Shown here: positions 21,835-32,293 of the stretch, one piece after another
How positions within the stretch are numbered: the first letter of the stretch is position 1
How the letters are laid out: the number at the start of each line of letters is the position of its first letter
NCBI GenBank assembly: GCA_019454045.1
Contig: SKCR01033664.1
Location: 144,255 to 208,254 of the forward strand
Origin: Zanthoxylum bungeanum
Taxonomy: Eukaryota > Streptophyta > Magnoliopsida > Sapindales > Rutaceae
Length of the DNA: 64,000 nt
Direction of reading: 5' to 3'
Program-made: the position numbers and the translations under genes
Notes under the pieces: model-generated
Databases searched by the model: none
Told to the model about the DNA's origin: nothing
What the model saw: the letters and a program-made list of their open reading frames with translations, nothing else

Positions 21835-23261
21835 TGTTAGTGTCCTACACATGCCACAAGATCACCAAGATAATTTGTGTGTGAATACATCAAGAAGTTT
21901 GCGGAAAAAACTTACAATGATCGAATGAGATTCAAAACTTTTTCTTTGTATTTCGGAAGCTTCAAGCTTTCTTTTGCATTCCAAACTCAAGGGTGAGTTT
22001 CCCTATCACCTTAGTTGACTCCTTTTAAGTGCTAGCTTTGTAGAATTTTGCTACAAAATTCCATGGAGAGAAGATGAAGCTCTCGGCATTTTAGGGAGAA
22101 GAGAGAAGAGAGATTTTTGATATTTTTGTTTCTAAAACTTAATACACAAATTGACTTTTCAAAAGTGTATATGCTTTTCCAAAATGCAAAAGGCAAAGTG
22201 TGTTGGATAATTAAAGCATTAAATGCTCTCATCTACTTCCATCAAGCAATTGACAATTGATGTAAGTTAGTGGGTCCCACAAGTGATGCGATTGTCGAAC
22301 TATCCGACACGTGCGTACCCGGTACCACGTTCTTACCGATTTATAAGACATGATTGGCTTCTAGCAAAGCACCGTGCCTACCCAAATCTATAGAAATATA
22401 TTCAACATGGCATATATATAATCTGTATCAGACGTAGTATACTAAGTATTACGTATTACGATCCAGTATCGGATGTCACATGCTAGGCCTAGGGCTGGAA
22501 TTGTGTCTGCCCCGTACGAAGCATATATCGGATGACTAGCAACTAGTCTCTGTAATCGGATAATCATGACCTAGTCATACTATCCCGATAGCTGTAACAT
22601 TTAAGAGGACCGGTTTTGTATCCATGCGTGATCATCATCTTCATATGACTGAAATGATACTTCCATCTTGACATCACACCCAATACACTACGATTCTCAG
22701 TATACCCAGAAGAGGCGTACACAGAACTTGTTAAAGCTCCGGACGACCAAAACCAAATCGTATTGATTGTCGCAAGTATTAGCGATGCAAGTCTCAGGTT
22801 AAGACCAAATACACCTACCCTGATTCGGATTCCTATAGACACATAGTCATACTACTAATGGGATTCCGATGGGTCTATCCAGAGCGAAGCTGTTCCCGGT
22901 CCAACGGCTAATAGAACCTCTTATCACACTTGCATAAGTATCATATACTTAAATATATGAGAACTATGCTGTTAAGCTTCCATAACGCGCACAAGTGCAA
23001 TACTAGCCTATTCCGCATTATCGATGTCCAGTCTCGATAATACTACGACTAGGGATATTTAATGATTAAACCTTTCGTGGATTAATACTGTTTCATATCT
23101 TATTAATTTGGTATTAATCATATGGACTTTTATCATCTATATATCCAAGTAATCCAATTACAAATGATAAAATAGCAATTTCATTTGTCACATAGTTAAT
23201 TTATACAGAGAACACCATGTCTTTTACAAATAGTGATGCTATGGGTCATAATTATCCAACA
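21835..23261 (-). repeat. Copia 3' LTR of internal 1, with internal deletion
   Basis: Runs from TGTTAGTGTCC to ATCCAACA. Compared with the other LTRs it lacks about 0.5 kb: sequence jumps near 22281 from 'gtgggtcccaca' to 'gattgtcgaactatcc', removing the region that carries the palindromic minisatellite. The minus-strand PPT (complement of 'atctcccatttggcctatag') follows directly. Confidence 0.88.
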
Positions 23262-26200
23262 ATCTCCCATTTGGCCTATAGACAATCACTCAAGTGTCCA
23301 ACACCTGAACTATGTACGGGTCGCTCATGTTTTTCTGAGATATCGCTTTCGTCCGCGGATATGTAAGGTTATCATCTGAAACGATCTTGTCGATCTCGAC
23401 ATCGCTACGATGTATGATCTGACGAATCAGATGAAACCATCGAAGTACATACTTGGATCACTGATGAGACCGTAATTCTATAGCCTGTGATGTAACCCAG
23501 CTCAGCTGCTAACAGAACTACTCCTAATCCAATTAGGAATTTTATAGATCCAAAATGCTTCTTTTGCTGCCTCAGCCGCAACAATATATTCCGCTTTTGT
23601 TGTTGAATCGGCAACATTATCTTGCTTGGAAGATTTCCAGCTCACTGTTCCATTGTTCAAACAAAATATGTACCCTTATTACGACTTATAGTCGTCTTTA
23701 TCGGTTTGGAAACTTGCATTGGTGATCCCAGTCACCTCAAGTTCTCAATCTCCATAAATTAAGAAAGCATCCTTAGTTCCTCTAAGATACTTAAGGATGT
23801 TCTTAACATCAATCCAGTGACCATCACCTGGATTGGCCTGATTGTGACTCCACATGCTCAAAGCATATGAGACACCGGGTCGCGTACATGTCTTTCAATG
23901 TACGAGTTCTCGGAGAGTGCCAACAAATTTTAGATCTATCCCAGTAGATCTTGATTCCTAGAATAAAGGTTGCATCTCCCAAGTTTTCATGGAGAATTTT
24001 AATGAAAGCCAAGCTTTCATCGATTTAAATATGGGATTTTCATTGCTAAGAATCAATACATCATCAACGTATAAGACAATCATTGTCAGTGCGCACCCAC
24101 TAACCTTCTTATATACACAAGAATCATCATCGTTTTGAATGAAACCATATATTATTATGATCTCATCAAAACGTTGGTTCCAAGAATGCAATGCTTGCTT
24201 CAGTCCACAAATGGATCGATTTAACTTGCAAACCTTGTTTGCATGTTTTGGCACGATAAAATTGTCTTGGTGTTGTATAAAACATCCTCCAAAAGGTTTC
24301 CATTAAGGAGAGCAGTTTTGACGTCCATCTGCCATATTTCATAATCGAAATATGCAGCTTTAGCAAGCATTGTCCGAATGGATTTAAGCATGGCAACGGG
24401 TAAAAGGTTTCGTCGTAATCGATACCATGTTGATGACGATACCCTTTCGCTACAAGCCTAGCTTTGGACGTTTGTATGTTGCCATCCATGTCAGTCTTCA
24501 CCATGAAGACCCATTTGCTACCAATAGGCACAATGCCTTTTGGTACATCAACTAGTGTCCAAACTTGGTTGTATACATGGAATCCATTTCGGACTTCATG
24601 GCACTTTGCCATATAGTGGAGTCGATACCTTGTATCGCTACCTCAAACGTAGCCGGCTCATTATCCACAATAAGATTAATATCTTCATGAGGTGAGATCA
24701 GAAACCCATATCTCTTAGGTTGTTTTCTGACTCTCTCCGACCTACGCGGTTCTTGTGTATATAGAAGATTATGGAACAGTCTCATCCCTGATGAACTGTT
24801 CATGTTCCGTGAGGGGATCGGTGCCAGGAACAGTATTACTCCGATTTTCATCGAGTTCTACTTTCCTCCAATTTACCACTGCATTTAGGAATTCCTCTAA
24901 GGAAAACCGCATGGAGAGCAACAAATATTTTTGTTCTCTTGTGGGTTGTGGAAATTGGTTTCCCTAGGATAACCAATTACAAATAGGCATTTATCCGATT
25001 TAGGTTCTAGTTTGGTACCATCCAAACATTTAATTATATGCCCAGCATCCCCAAATCTTCAGGAATGAGAAACCTTGTTTCTTTCCTGTCCATATTTCAT
25101 ATTGAGTCTGTCCAACAGACTTTGTTGGAACCTTATTCAAAATAAGTATTGCACTTTTCAATGCGTATCCCGTGACTGAAATTGGTAGCTCAATGCGACT
25201 CATTATTAACCTTACCATGTCCAACAAAGTTCGGTTTCTCCGTTCAGACACATCACTCAATTGAGGTGTTTCGAGAGGAGTCCAATATGAAAGAATACCA
25301 TACTCTTTCAAGTAATCTTGAAACTCATTGCTTAAGTATTCTACACCACGGTCCAACCGCAATATTTTTTATACTTTTACCGGTCTGTTTTTCTACTTCG
25401 TGTCGAAACTCTTTGAATTTATCAAAAGTTTCCGATTTGAGTTTCATAAGATACACATAACCATAACGCGATGTAACATCCGTAAAGGTTACGAAGTATT
25501 CATATCCACCTCTAGCTTGGCTAGATATGGGCCCACTACGTCACCATGAACGAGGGCTAACAGCTCGATGGCACATACATATTTACTGCTAAAAGGCGTT
25601 TTAAGCACTTTACCTAATAAACAAGATTCGCAAACGTCATATGAATTAGGATCAAATCTGTCCACGTATCCACTATTCGAAAGTGTGGATATACGAGTCT
25701 TGTTAATGTGTCCCAAACGACAATGCCACAAATAAGTCTCATCTGATTTACTCAGTTTGAGCTTTTGTTTGTCATGTTATATGTTTGAGATTCATTTATA
25801 TTCTAAATATAAACACTGTTATTCACATCTAATGTGTATATCTCAATATCATCTTTATAAACAAAACACCCAGTGTTCTGGAACATAAAGATTTACCCGC
25901 AATGGGTTAAACTAGATATAAAGATAATGTTTGTAGTCAAACTAGGTACATTATAACAGTTTCCTAATTTAAGTACATGCCCAAAGGGCAGTTCCAAAAC
26001 TTAGGTTTCCACAGCCAAAACAGTGACTCTCATCCCATTTCTGACTCGCAGGTCGATCTCATCTGAAGCCAGTCTCCTGCTAATAAGCAGATCTCGCACA
26101 TCAATAAATATGTATGTACCACATCCAGTATCAAAAATCTAATTTTTAAAACCAGTAGTGGACACGTTTATTACAATAACAAACATACCTGAAGTCGGAG

Positions 26201-26444
26201 CCTTGCCCGCCTTCACTTCCTTCATGTCTGCCTTGTCCATACGGCAGTCACGCTTCCAGTGACCCCGTTTGCCACAGTTTAGGTAGACATCTTGGGATAT
26301 GTCATTTGTCTTCCAAGAAGACTATGACGATTTTGCCTTTGCCTTTTTTCTTCAAACCCAGAAGCCTTCGGCCAAGCCTTGGCCTTCTAAGATGCCGAAG
26401 TAAGATGCCTCTTGTGCTTCTTGCCCTTTTGGAAGCTCTGGCTC
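23262..26444 (-). pseudogene. Decayed copia pol and gag 3' part (internal 1)
   Basis: Read on the minus strand from right to left: zinc knuckle (about 26241-26285), DSG-type protease region (26110-26160), GAG pre-integrase (25489-25731, HCRLGH and CESCLLGK), integrase core (25030-25362, SERRNRTLLDMVR and GYAL), reverse transcriptase (23958-24612, including KWVF, KARLVAKGYRHQHGIDYDE and YVDDVL), and RNase H (23520-23660). Stops and frameshifts separate all domains. The first zinc-knuckle Cys is Tyr. Cannot encode a working polyprotein. Confidence 0.88.
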
Positions 26445-26699
26445 TGATGAGTGGTATTTATATCACTATTTTCCACTAATCTAACCTAATATTTTGTATA
26501 GTTTCTCGGGTTTTGTGAACGTTTTGATGTGATTTGTGTTATTTTGCAGATAAATAAAGTTGGGGAAGCATTGGAAGCAATTTGGGGCCAAAATAAAGAA
26601 AAAAATGACAAAAGGGCAATTCGGTAATTTTCCAGCGTTGCGACGCCTAGACCTTCAGCGTCGCGACGCCTAACTTGTGCCGGACATGCTAACGTGCGC

Positions 26700-26945
26700 C
26701 AAGGGACACGTGTCAGAATCTGAGAAATTGGACTTGCTAACGTGCGCCGATCTTGCTAACGTGCGCCGGATGCCACGTGTCATCATCACAGAAGATATGC
26801 TAAAATGCGCCGTGTCGAAATCTCATTGGACCAAAGCAAGCGCGTGCCACGTGTCAATCTCTCATTGGACCGAATATTGGACAAATCACATGTTGCCACG
26901 TGTCGACCTCTCATTTGACCGATCCTAAGCGCGTGCCACGTGTTA
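26700..26945 (+). promoter_or_regulatory. G-box/CCAAT array in the LTR U3
   Basis: Five exact CACGTG motifs (26707, 26774, 26848, 26897, 26937), mostly in the form GCCACGTGTC, alternate with CTCATTGGACC words that contain an inverted CCAAT box. The array is part of a loose tandem repeat. CACGTG is the core bound by plant bZIP and bHLH factors (ABRE/G-box). It lies about 180-420 bp upstream of the TATA box. Confidence 0.7.
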
Positions 26946-27122
26946 ACTTTTCATTGGACCGAAAAGCCAGCCAATTATCGTGCGCCGCGTGTCGTCTTCT
27001 GATTGCGCCGCTCTGTCGCGTGACACATGTCACCTCCTGATTTTGCCGACATCATACGCGTGGTCAAACTGCGTAGACCAGATACGCGTGCTGGCGTCGC
27101 GACGCCATAAGCCGATTTTGCC

Positions 27123-27129
27123 TATAAAT
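27123..27129 (+). promoter_or_regulatory. LTR TATA box
   Basis: TATAAAT in 'gcctataaattcaggc', conserved at the same place in the 3' LTR and, in complement, at about 56983-56989. Transcription probably starts some 30 bp downstream. Confidence 0.6.
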
Positions 27130-27410
27130 TCAGGCCTTCTTCACTTCATTTGGTGTGCTTTCCTTGGGAGCTTTTCCCTGTTTTTAGAGGATTGCATCTA
27201 GTTTTTGTAAATATAAATAATATTTAATTTATGTATTTTAATTTTCAGTAATAATAATAGTTCTTGTTCTTCTCTTTTCTTTTATGTTTTGTAGTTAAAT
27301 TTCTGTTGGGGTAAAAGGTGAAATATTTAATATAATTATCTAGGTAAATCTCACTTAACTATAATTTATAAATTATAATTTAACCGGATTAATTAATGTC
27401 AGACTTTATT

Positions 27411-27549
27411 ACCGCCTATATGGTCGGGTTAAATATAAATTACTTTACCACCTATATGGCTGGTCTTTATGTGACAGATAATTACCGCCTATATGGCTGG
27501 TGTAGTTGGACTAAATGGATTACCGCCTATATGGCTGGTTTTAAATGTT
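27411..27549 (+). repeat. Array of four short hairpin repeats in the LTR
   Basis: The 18-19 bp unit ACCGCCTATATGGCTGGT occurs at 27411 (variant), 27447, 27484 and 27532. Its ends are complementary (ACCGCC with GGC-TGGT), giving a short stem around a TATAT loop. It lies downstream of the predicted start site, so it would be in the transcript. Confidence 0.7.
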
Positions 27550-28395
27550 TAACATTATTAATTCGTGAGAAAGCAGAACATAAAATAATTTATATATTAT
27601 AATAAGTGAGATTCCTAGATAAGAAATATTAAATGTGGATCCTCTAACCCCATCATTTTATTTTATTCTAGGGAAGTGATGAAACACAATATTCACACTT
27701 AATAATTGATTTTCTTTTTATTGGTAATTCTTTAGTTTGTTTATTGAGTCTTAAGCTTAATGCTTCTTGTTGTCTGATCACCAATAAGATTGATTTGGTA
27801 AACTTAAAATGAACTAGACATATGGATTTTAGGTTTCAGCCTTAGATTCAATAGCCCACGATCTTCCTTGAGGATAGATAACCCTTTAATAGATTTCCTT
27901 ACATGATAGACATATACCTGTCAGGCGGGGGTAACCACAATTGGAACTTGATCTTAATGAATCCAGGTAATTTGGTTGACATAGATATATGGTTCAATTG
28001 GGTTATACTGGGTATTTGCGCCTGACCATCGACATAGGCTTTTGCATAATTTCGTGTTCCAGGTTAGCAAACTGATTTATTACACATAGATAAGAGAATC
28101 AATTCATCTTTATAATAATATTGTGTGGAGTCACGACCCTAGATCTTTGAGTCTTTTCTTTTATTTTCCTTAGTATTTTCTTTTGAGTCTGTTTTTATTT
28201 TTATTAGCAAATCCACATTCAACCTACCAAAAGCAATCGATTCCCTTCTCTCTATAATTAGATACATGTAAATAAATAGTATCAATAATTAATAACAACA
28301 GTATGAATTAAGTTTTCGTGGGATCGATATTTTTATACTACTTGAACAATACGTGCGCTTGCGTTATACGTGTGTGTTTACGCCGGTCAAGTTTT

Positions 28396-28414
28396 TGGCG
28401 CCGTTGCCAGGGAC
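28396..28414 (+). other. Primer-binding site, tRNA-Asp type
   Basis: TGGCGCCGTTGCC plus 'aggga', six bases after the LTR end, is complementary to the 3' end of plant tRNA-Asp with one mismatch. This is the PBS class of Athila-like and related gypsy elements. Confidence 0.8.
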
Positions 28415-28525
28415 TTATTTTTCTTGAGTTATTAATTTTGAAGTTATCTAATTTACTTGTATCTAATTTTCTTTATTTTTATCTGCAATTTTTATCTCTT
28501 TCTTTTGTTTGCAGGTGATTGAAAA

Positions 28526-29803
28526 ATGAAACATTATTGGGATATTGAGAGATCACGAGCTTTACTAGAAGATACACCCCAAATCTGGGAGCAATAGTCC
28601 GGTTTTCTGAGGCCTGTTGACCAGCCCAACAACTATCACTGGATGTCAGAATCAAGCAATACTACATTTGCTCATCAGAACGAAATGGGGAGATGTGTGA
28701 TTTATGATGGTAACCACCCGAGCGATCAATGCATATACTTTTCAGAGTGGCAGAATTATCAGAATCATTCAAGGTACGAAGAACCATCATATTTTCCATC
28801 TCATCCACCATCTACCTTCGATTTCCATCAACAATCAGAACCATCAGAATAAGATCAGATGATTGACATGCTCAAAGATTGGTTCAAGAAACGAGACGAA
28901 GAGTTGGATACGATGCTTGAAACATATCAGAATCAACTTGAAAGTATTCAGAGACAATCAGCATCCATTTAGAGACTGACAGAACAAACGAGACAATTAA
29001 CAGAAAACCAGAGCTACATACCTCAAGAAGCATTTTCAGACGAAACTGACGGAGCCTTCGAGTACCAAGCATTTCACGATGACACTTTAGCAGAGGAAGA
29101 GGCTGAGCAATATCAGGAATCTGAGGTATCAGTTCAGGAACCCAAACCAGCGAAGTCTCGATTTGACTTTTATTATTCAGATTCTGACTCTGATGAAGAA
29201 GCTGAGCTATTTGTACCAACTGCACCAACAAATGAGGATGGAATTCTGTATTCTCAAAATGAAGATCTCGGAGACTGTTTTGCACTGATGTTTGAAGAAG
29301 ATCTACCTGAACCATCCATTCCAGTCATATCAGAGAATGAAGACCTAAAATCTGACATTTCTTTTCATCCTCAGATTGACACTTATGGAGCATGTTTTTC
29401 ACAGATGACAGATGAAGAACTGAACGCGGAAATCCTAAAATACATATGTGAAGAAAAAGTGGAGCAAGAAACAGAGAAAATGGAGGAGCAATTATCATAC
29501 CAAATTGAAGATCCAGAGCATTCAGGCGAAACATCATTGTTTTGGGGAGTACAATTTAGAGATATCACCCAGAAGCTTGACAGAATGGAACTCCCATTCA
29601 AATTCAAGCACCATACGAGACCTCCTGATTTTCTTTCTTTCTTTTCAGGAACCACTGGAGCAATAAAGATTAAAAAGGTGGCACGAGCACTGAATGGGAC
29701 AAAATTCTTTTTGCCCATTTACCGTTGGAAGAGACCCTTCAAAAGCAACGCACATGGGAATGTCTTTAATAGGACATCCAAAACGATGCTGAAACCTCAT
29801 TGA
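28526..29803 (+). pseudogene. Degenerate gag-like reading frame of the LOG-carrying element
   Basis: A single reading frame runs from the ATG at 28526 to 29803 with only three in-frame stops (about 28594, 28850 and 28969). The protein is acidic and rich in Q, E and S. Near the start it has C-V-I-Y-D-G-N-H-P-S-D-Q-C, a zinc-knuckle-like motif known from Tat/Athila gag regions (the second Cys is replaced by Tyr here). The C-terminal third is more basic (RWKRPF). I do not recognise the central part. The uninterrupted last section, 29288-29803, could still be translated alone. Confidence 0.55.
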
Positions 29804-30322
29804 CAATGGATTTCAGTCACGTCTGGCTGAAGATGAAAAATTTAGCGCTAGCAGGGAGGCAACCCATGCAATTTGTTGTAATTTCTATTTTCATATTTTA
29901 TGTATTCATGTTGTAGAATTTTTTAATTTTTTGTGTTATTTTTATAGGGAAAAGCTCAACCAAAGCATAAGACAGAAGGAATGGTGTTTGACAAAGAAGA
30001 AAGCTAATTCATTTGTGATGGCTGAGTAAGGAATGGATTCTTGAGACGCATCCTAATGAATTTATACTAAGCGAATGGTGTATTGCGTACACAATTCCGT
30101 TGCCTTAATTATTGCTTTGATTTGCTTTTCTGTTGTAATTATCTTTATTTTCATAGACAAGATCCAGACTTTTTGACCTTTCACAATTTCTTTTGTTGTT
30201 TAGCTAATACCGTCCTTTGGAAGATACTAGTGCTATTATTACTCACTCTTTTCAGGTACTATAAATTCAGCCCGTCATTGCACTTTTGAAGGCATCCAGA
30301 TTTGAGAAAGAAATATATAAAA

Positions 30323-30976
30323 ATGGAAGCCACTTCAAGAAGACGAGTTGAAAACATCTGTGTGTTTTGCGGTACTAGTGTTGGTACTAAGCCACAATAC
30401 GTAGAGGCAGCACATGAATTGGGTCGAGTCTTAGCTGCAAGGAATATGCACTTAGTATATGGCGGAGGCAATCTTGGACTAATGGGGATCGTTTCAAAGG
30501 CCGTACAGGAAGGAGGCGGTCACGTTTTGGGAATCATCCCAAAACCCTTGGCGGAGGCAAATCTTATTGGATCATCAAACGGAGATGAACTTATTGTGCC
30601 AGGTATGTCCGAGCGACTAGTGGAAATGATTAACTGTTCTGATGCTTTTATTGCTTTGCCAGGTGGCTTGGGCACATTGGAGGAAATTTTTATAGTGTTA
30701 TCTTGGGCGAACTTGAACATACACCAGAAACCAATTGGGCTGTTTAACATAGATGAATTTTATGATTTTCTTTGTGTGTTTCTTGATGATGCCCGGAGAA
30801 ATGGGTTCGTGTCAAAACCTATGAAAGAACTCATCTATACTGCCAGAACTGCTCCGGATCTAATAGACCAACTCTTAGCCTATGAACCACAAGTTGACCA
30901 TATCCTTTCAAAGATAAATTGGTCCGAGGACGATCATGGTAAGAGGCGTCGGATTAATCTGGATCTTAACTTTTAA
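30323..30976 (+). CDS. LOG-like: LOG-type cytokinin riboside 5'-monophosphate phosphoribohydrolase, carried by a retroelement
   Basis: Enzymes of this family release active cytokinin base from its ribotide in the cytosol. The intronless frame has 217 codons from the ATG at 30323, close to the normal family length. Visible motifs are ICVFCG (12-17), the nucleotide-binding YGGGNLGLMG (46-55), R98, and the catalytic PGGLGTLEE (113-121), so the PGGxGTxxE signature is complete. The helix that usually reads HQRKAEM has SERLVEM, keeping Arg and Met but not Lys, so it belongs to a divergent branch. The C-terminus adds KRRR (207-210) and ends LDLNF. Host LOG genes normally have several introns, so this is probably a captured cDNA. 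A possible acceptor (TTTTCAG at 30250-30256) precedes it. It sits downstream of the gag-like frame in the slot between the pol end and the 3' LTR. Activity is an inference. Confidence 0.9.
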   Translation: MEATSRRRVENICVFCGTSVGTKPQYVEAAHELGRVLAARNMHLVYGGGNLGLMGIVSKAVQEGGGHVLGIIPKPLAEANLIGSSNGDELIVPGMSERLVEMINCSDAFIALPGGLGTLEEIFIVLSWANLNIHQKPIGLFNIDEFYDFLCVFLDDARRNGFVSKPMKELIYTARTAPDLIDQLLAYEPQVDHILSKINWSEDDHGKRRRINLDLNF

Positions 30977-31060
30977 TTTTCTGTAGAATTTCAGCTAACC
31001 AGGTTTTATCTTCTAAACTATTCTTCTACTGTTTAAGACATTGGGGACATTGTCTGATTT

Positions 31061-31076
31061 AAGTTTGGGGGAGGGA
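31061..31076 (+). other. Internal polypurine tract downstream of LOG
   Basis: AAGTTTGGGGGAGGGA follows the 'acattggggacattg' block, a pairing that is characteristic of Athila/Tat elements upstream of the 3' region. A second tract lies at the LTR border. Confidence 0.55.
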
Positions 31077-31518
31077 ATTAGTTGATCAGTACCTTGTTTT
31101 TAGTTTGTGTGTTATTTTTATTTTTAGTCCAAATTTTTTCGAAAAATACAAAAAAATTGAAAATTTTTCAAAAATTACAAAAATATTTTACGTTTTTGTG
31201 TTTTTATTTTGACTAAAAAAGTGAAATTGGTAAGAGATAGTTGTGTAAGGAATTTCCACTCATGAGACGTATCTCAAACCTATTTCGGAACAAGTTAATT
31301 TTTGTTTATTTCCTTTTGAATTATTTAATTTGTGAATTCTCCAAAATACTGACTAAAATGGATCTTCATATGCTAAGTTGGCAGATATTATCAATATACA
31401 TAGTAACATACGGACATGAGCTGTAATTGAAAAGTTTGTAATATTTAGTGCTCTAGTTTAATTGGAGGAAACATCTCAAAAAGTGATGGAGTAAAAAAAA
31501 AAAATCTGAGATCCGAGT

Positions 31519-31740
31519 TATTAAGTCTGTAAGGGTGTTTTAACACCTAGTGCCCTAAAGCCAACTTGTTTGGGAGTCACTGGCCCAAATCTCGCTACAT
31601 GGATCAAAGATGCTGCAAAAATATATATATCTGAAGTCTTAGTAATTAAGTCCGTAGGGGTGTCTTAACACCTGGTGCCCTAAAGCCAACTGGTTTGGGA
31701 GCCACCGACCCAACACTCGTTACATAGATGGAAGATATTG
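31519..31740 (+). repeat. Two imperfect 125 bp direct repeats
   Basis: Units start 'ttaagtctgta' (31521) and 'ttaagtccgta' (31646) and share 'taacacctagtgccctaaag' and 'gggagccac' blocks. The region lies between LOG and the 3' LTR and shows no coding potential. Confidence 0.7.
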
Positions 31741-32278
31741 TATATAAATAAATAAATAAAAATCAAAGAAAAAATCAGAAAAATGAGAAAAATTATTCCA
31801 TTGCTACAAAAAGGTGTGAAATCTGATAGAACTTTAGGACAAAAATATTACTCTCTTATCAACTACATTTGTGACTGTTGTGGGCAAAAATGAGTTAATT
31901 AATATTTTGTTGGCTGTGTATATGGAGAATGGAAAATATAATCGGAGAATTTACTTATTTAGTAATTTAGAAAGAAACAAAACAACTAGTAACTTGGAGT
32001 AGAAATTTCACCTGATTAGTCACTGACTTCTTTATTCTATTTTCGCTTGTCTTTTTGCTTTTGTGTGCATTAGTTTCACTACATTTTTACTTTTGTAAAA
32101 TGTTTGTGGGTATCATTGTTGTAAACCCTCACGAGACTACAACTCATCCACTAGGAACACCTAGGGGTTTAAAGGCTTGTTGCATACGCTAAATGCAACC
32201 GTGATCCCTACGAAAGTGGCTTAGTTAATTTTATTTTTGTTATTTTATTTTATGTTTTGCTCGAGGACTAGCAAAATG

Positions 32279-32293
32279 TTAGGTTTGGGGGTG
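32279..32293 (+). other. Polypurine tract at the 3' LTR
   Basis: 'ttaggtttgggggtg' directly precedes TGATGAGTGG. The upstream 'gctcgaggactagcaaaatg' block is also present, in complement, beside the deleted relative at 57731-57780. Confidence 0.7.

Larger units (their letters stand above)
26445..28389 (+). repeat. 5' LTR of the LOG-carrying element
   Basis: 1945 bp, TG...CA. Closely similar to 32294-34224 with scattered substitutions and a few small indels; the largest is about 27 bp near 26640-26670, where this copy has two TCGCGA-type palindrome segments instead of one. The high similarity indicates a fairly recent insertion, though I have not computed an identity. Confidence 0.93.

Noticed and set aside
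24755..25549. Plus-strand frames of 70-92 codons
   Set aside because: Antisense shadows of the minus-strand copia reverse transcriptase and integrase regions.
27411..27549. Regularly spaced identical repeats resembling a CRISPR array
   Set aside because: Only four 18 bp units with uneven spacing, inside a plant LTR, without cas genes. It is a hairpin minisatellite.
30302..30322. Upstream extension of LOG by seven codons
   Set aside because: It begins with TTG; the first ATG at 30323 is the better plant start.
30520..30750. Minus-strand 76-codon frame opposite LOG
   Set aside because: Antisense of the LOG coding sequence with no independent support.
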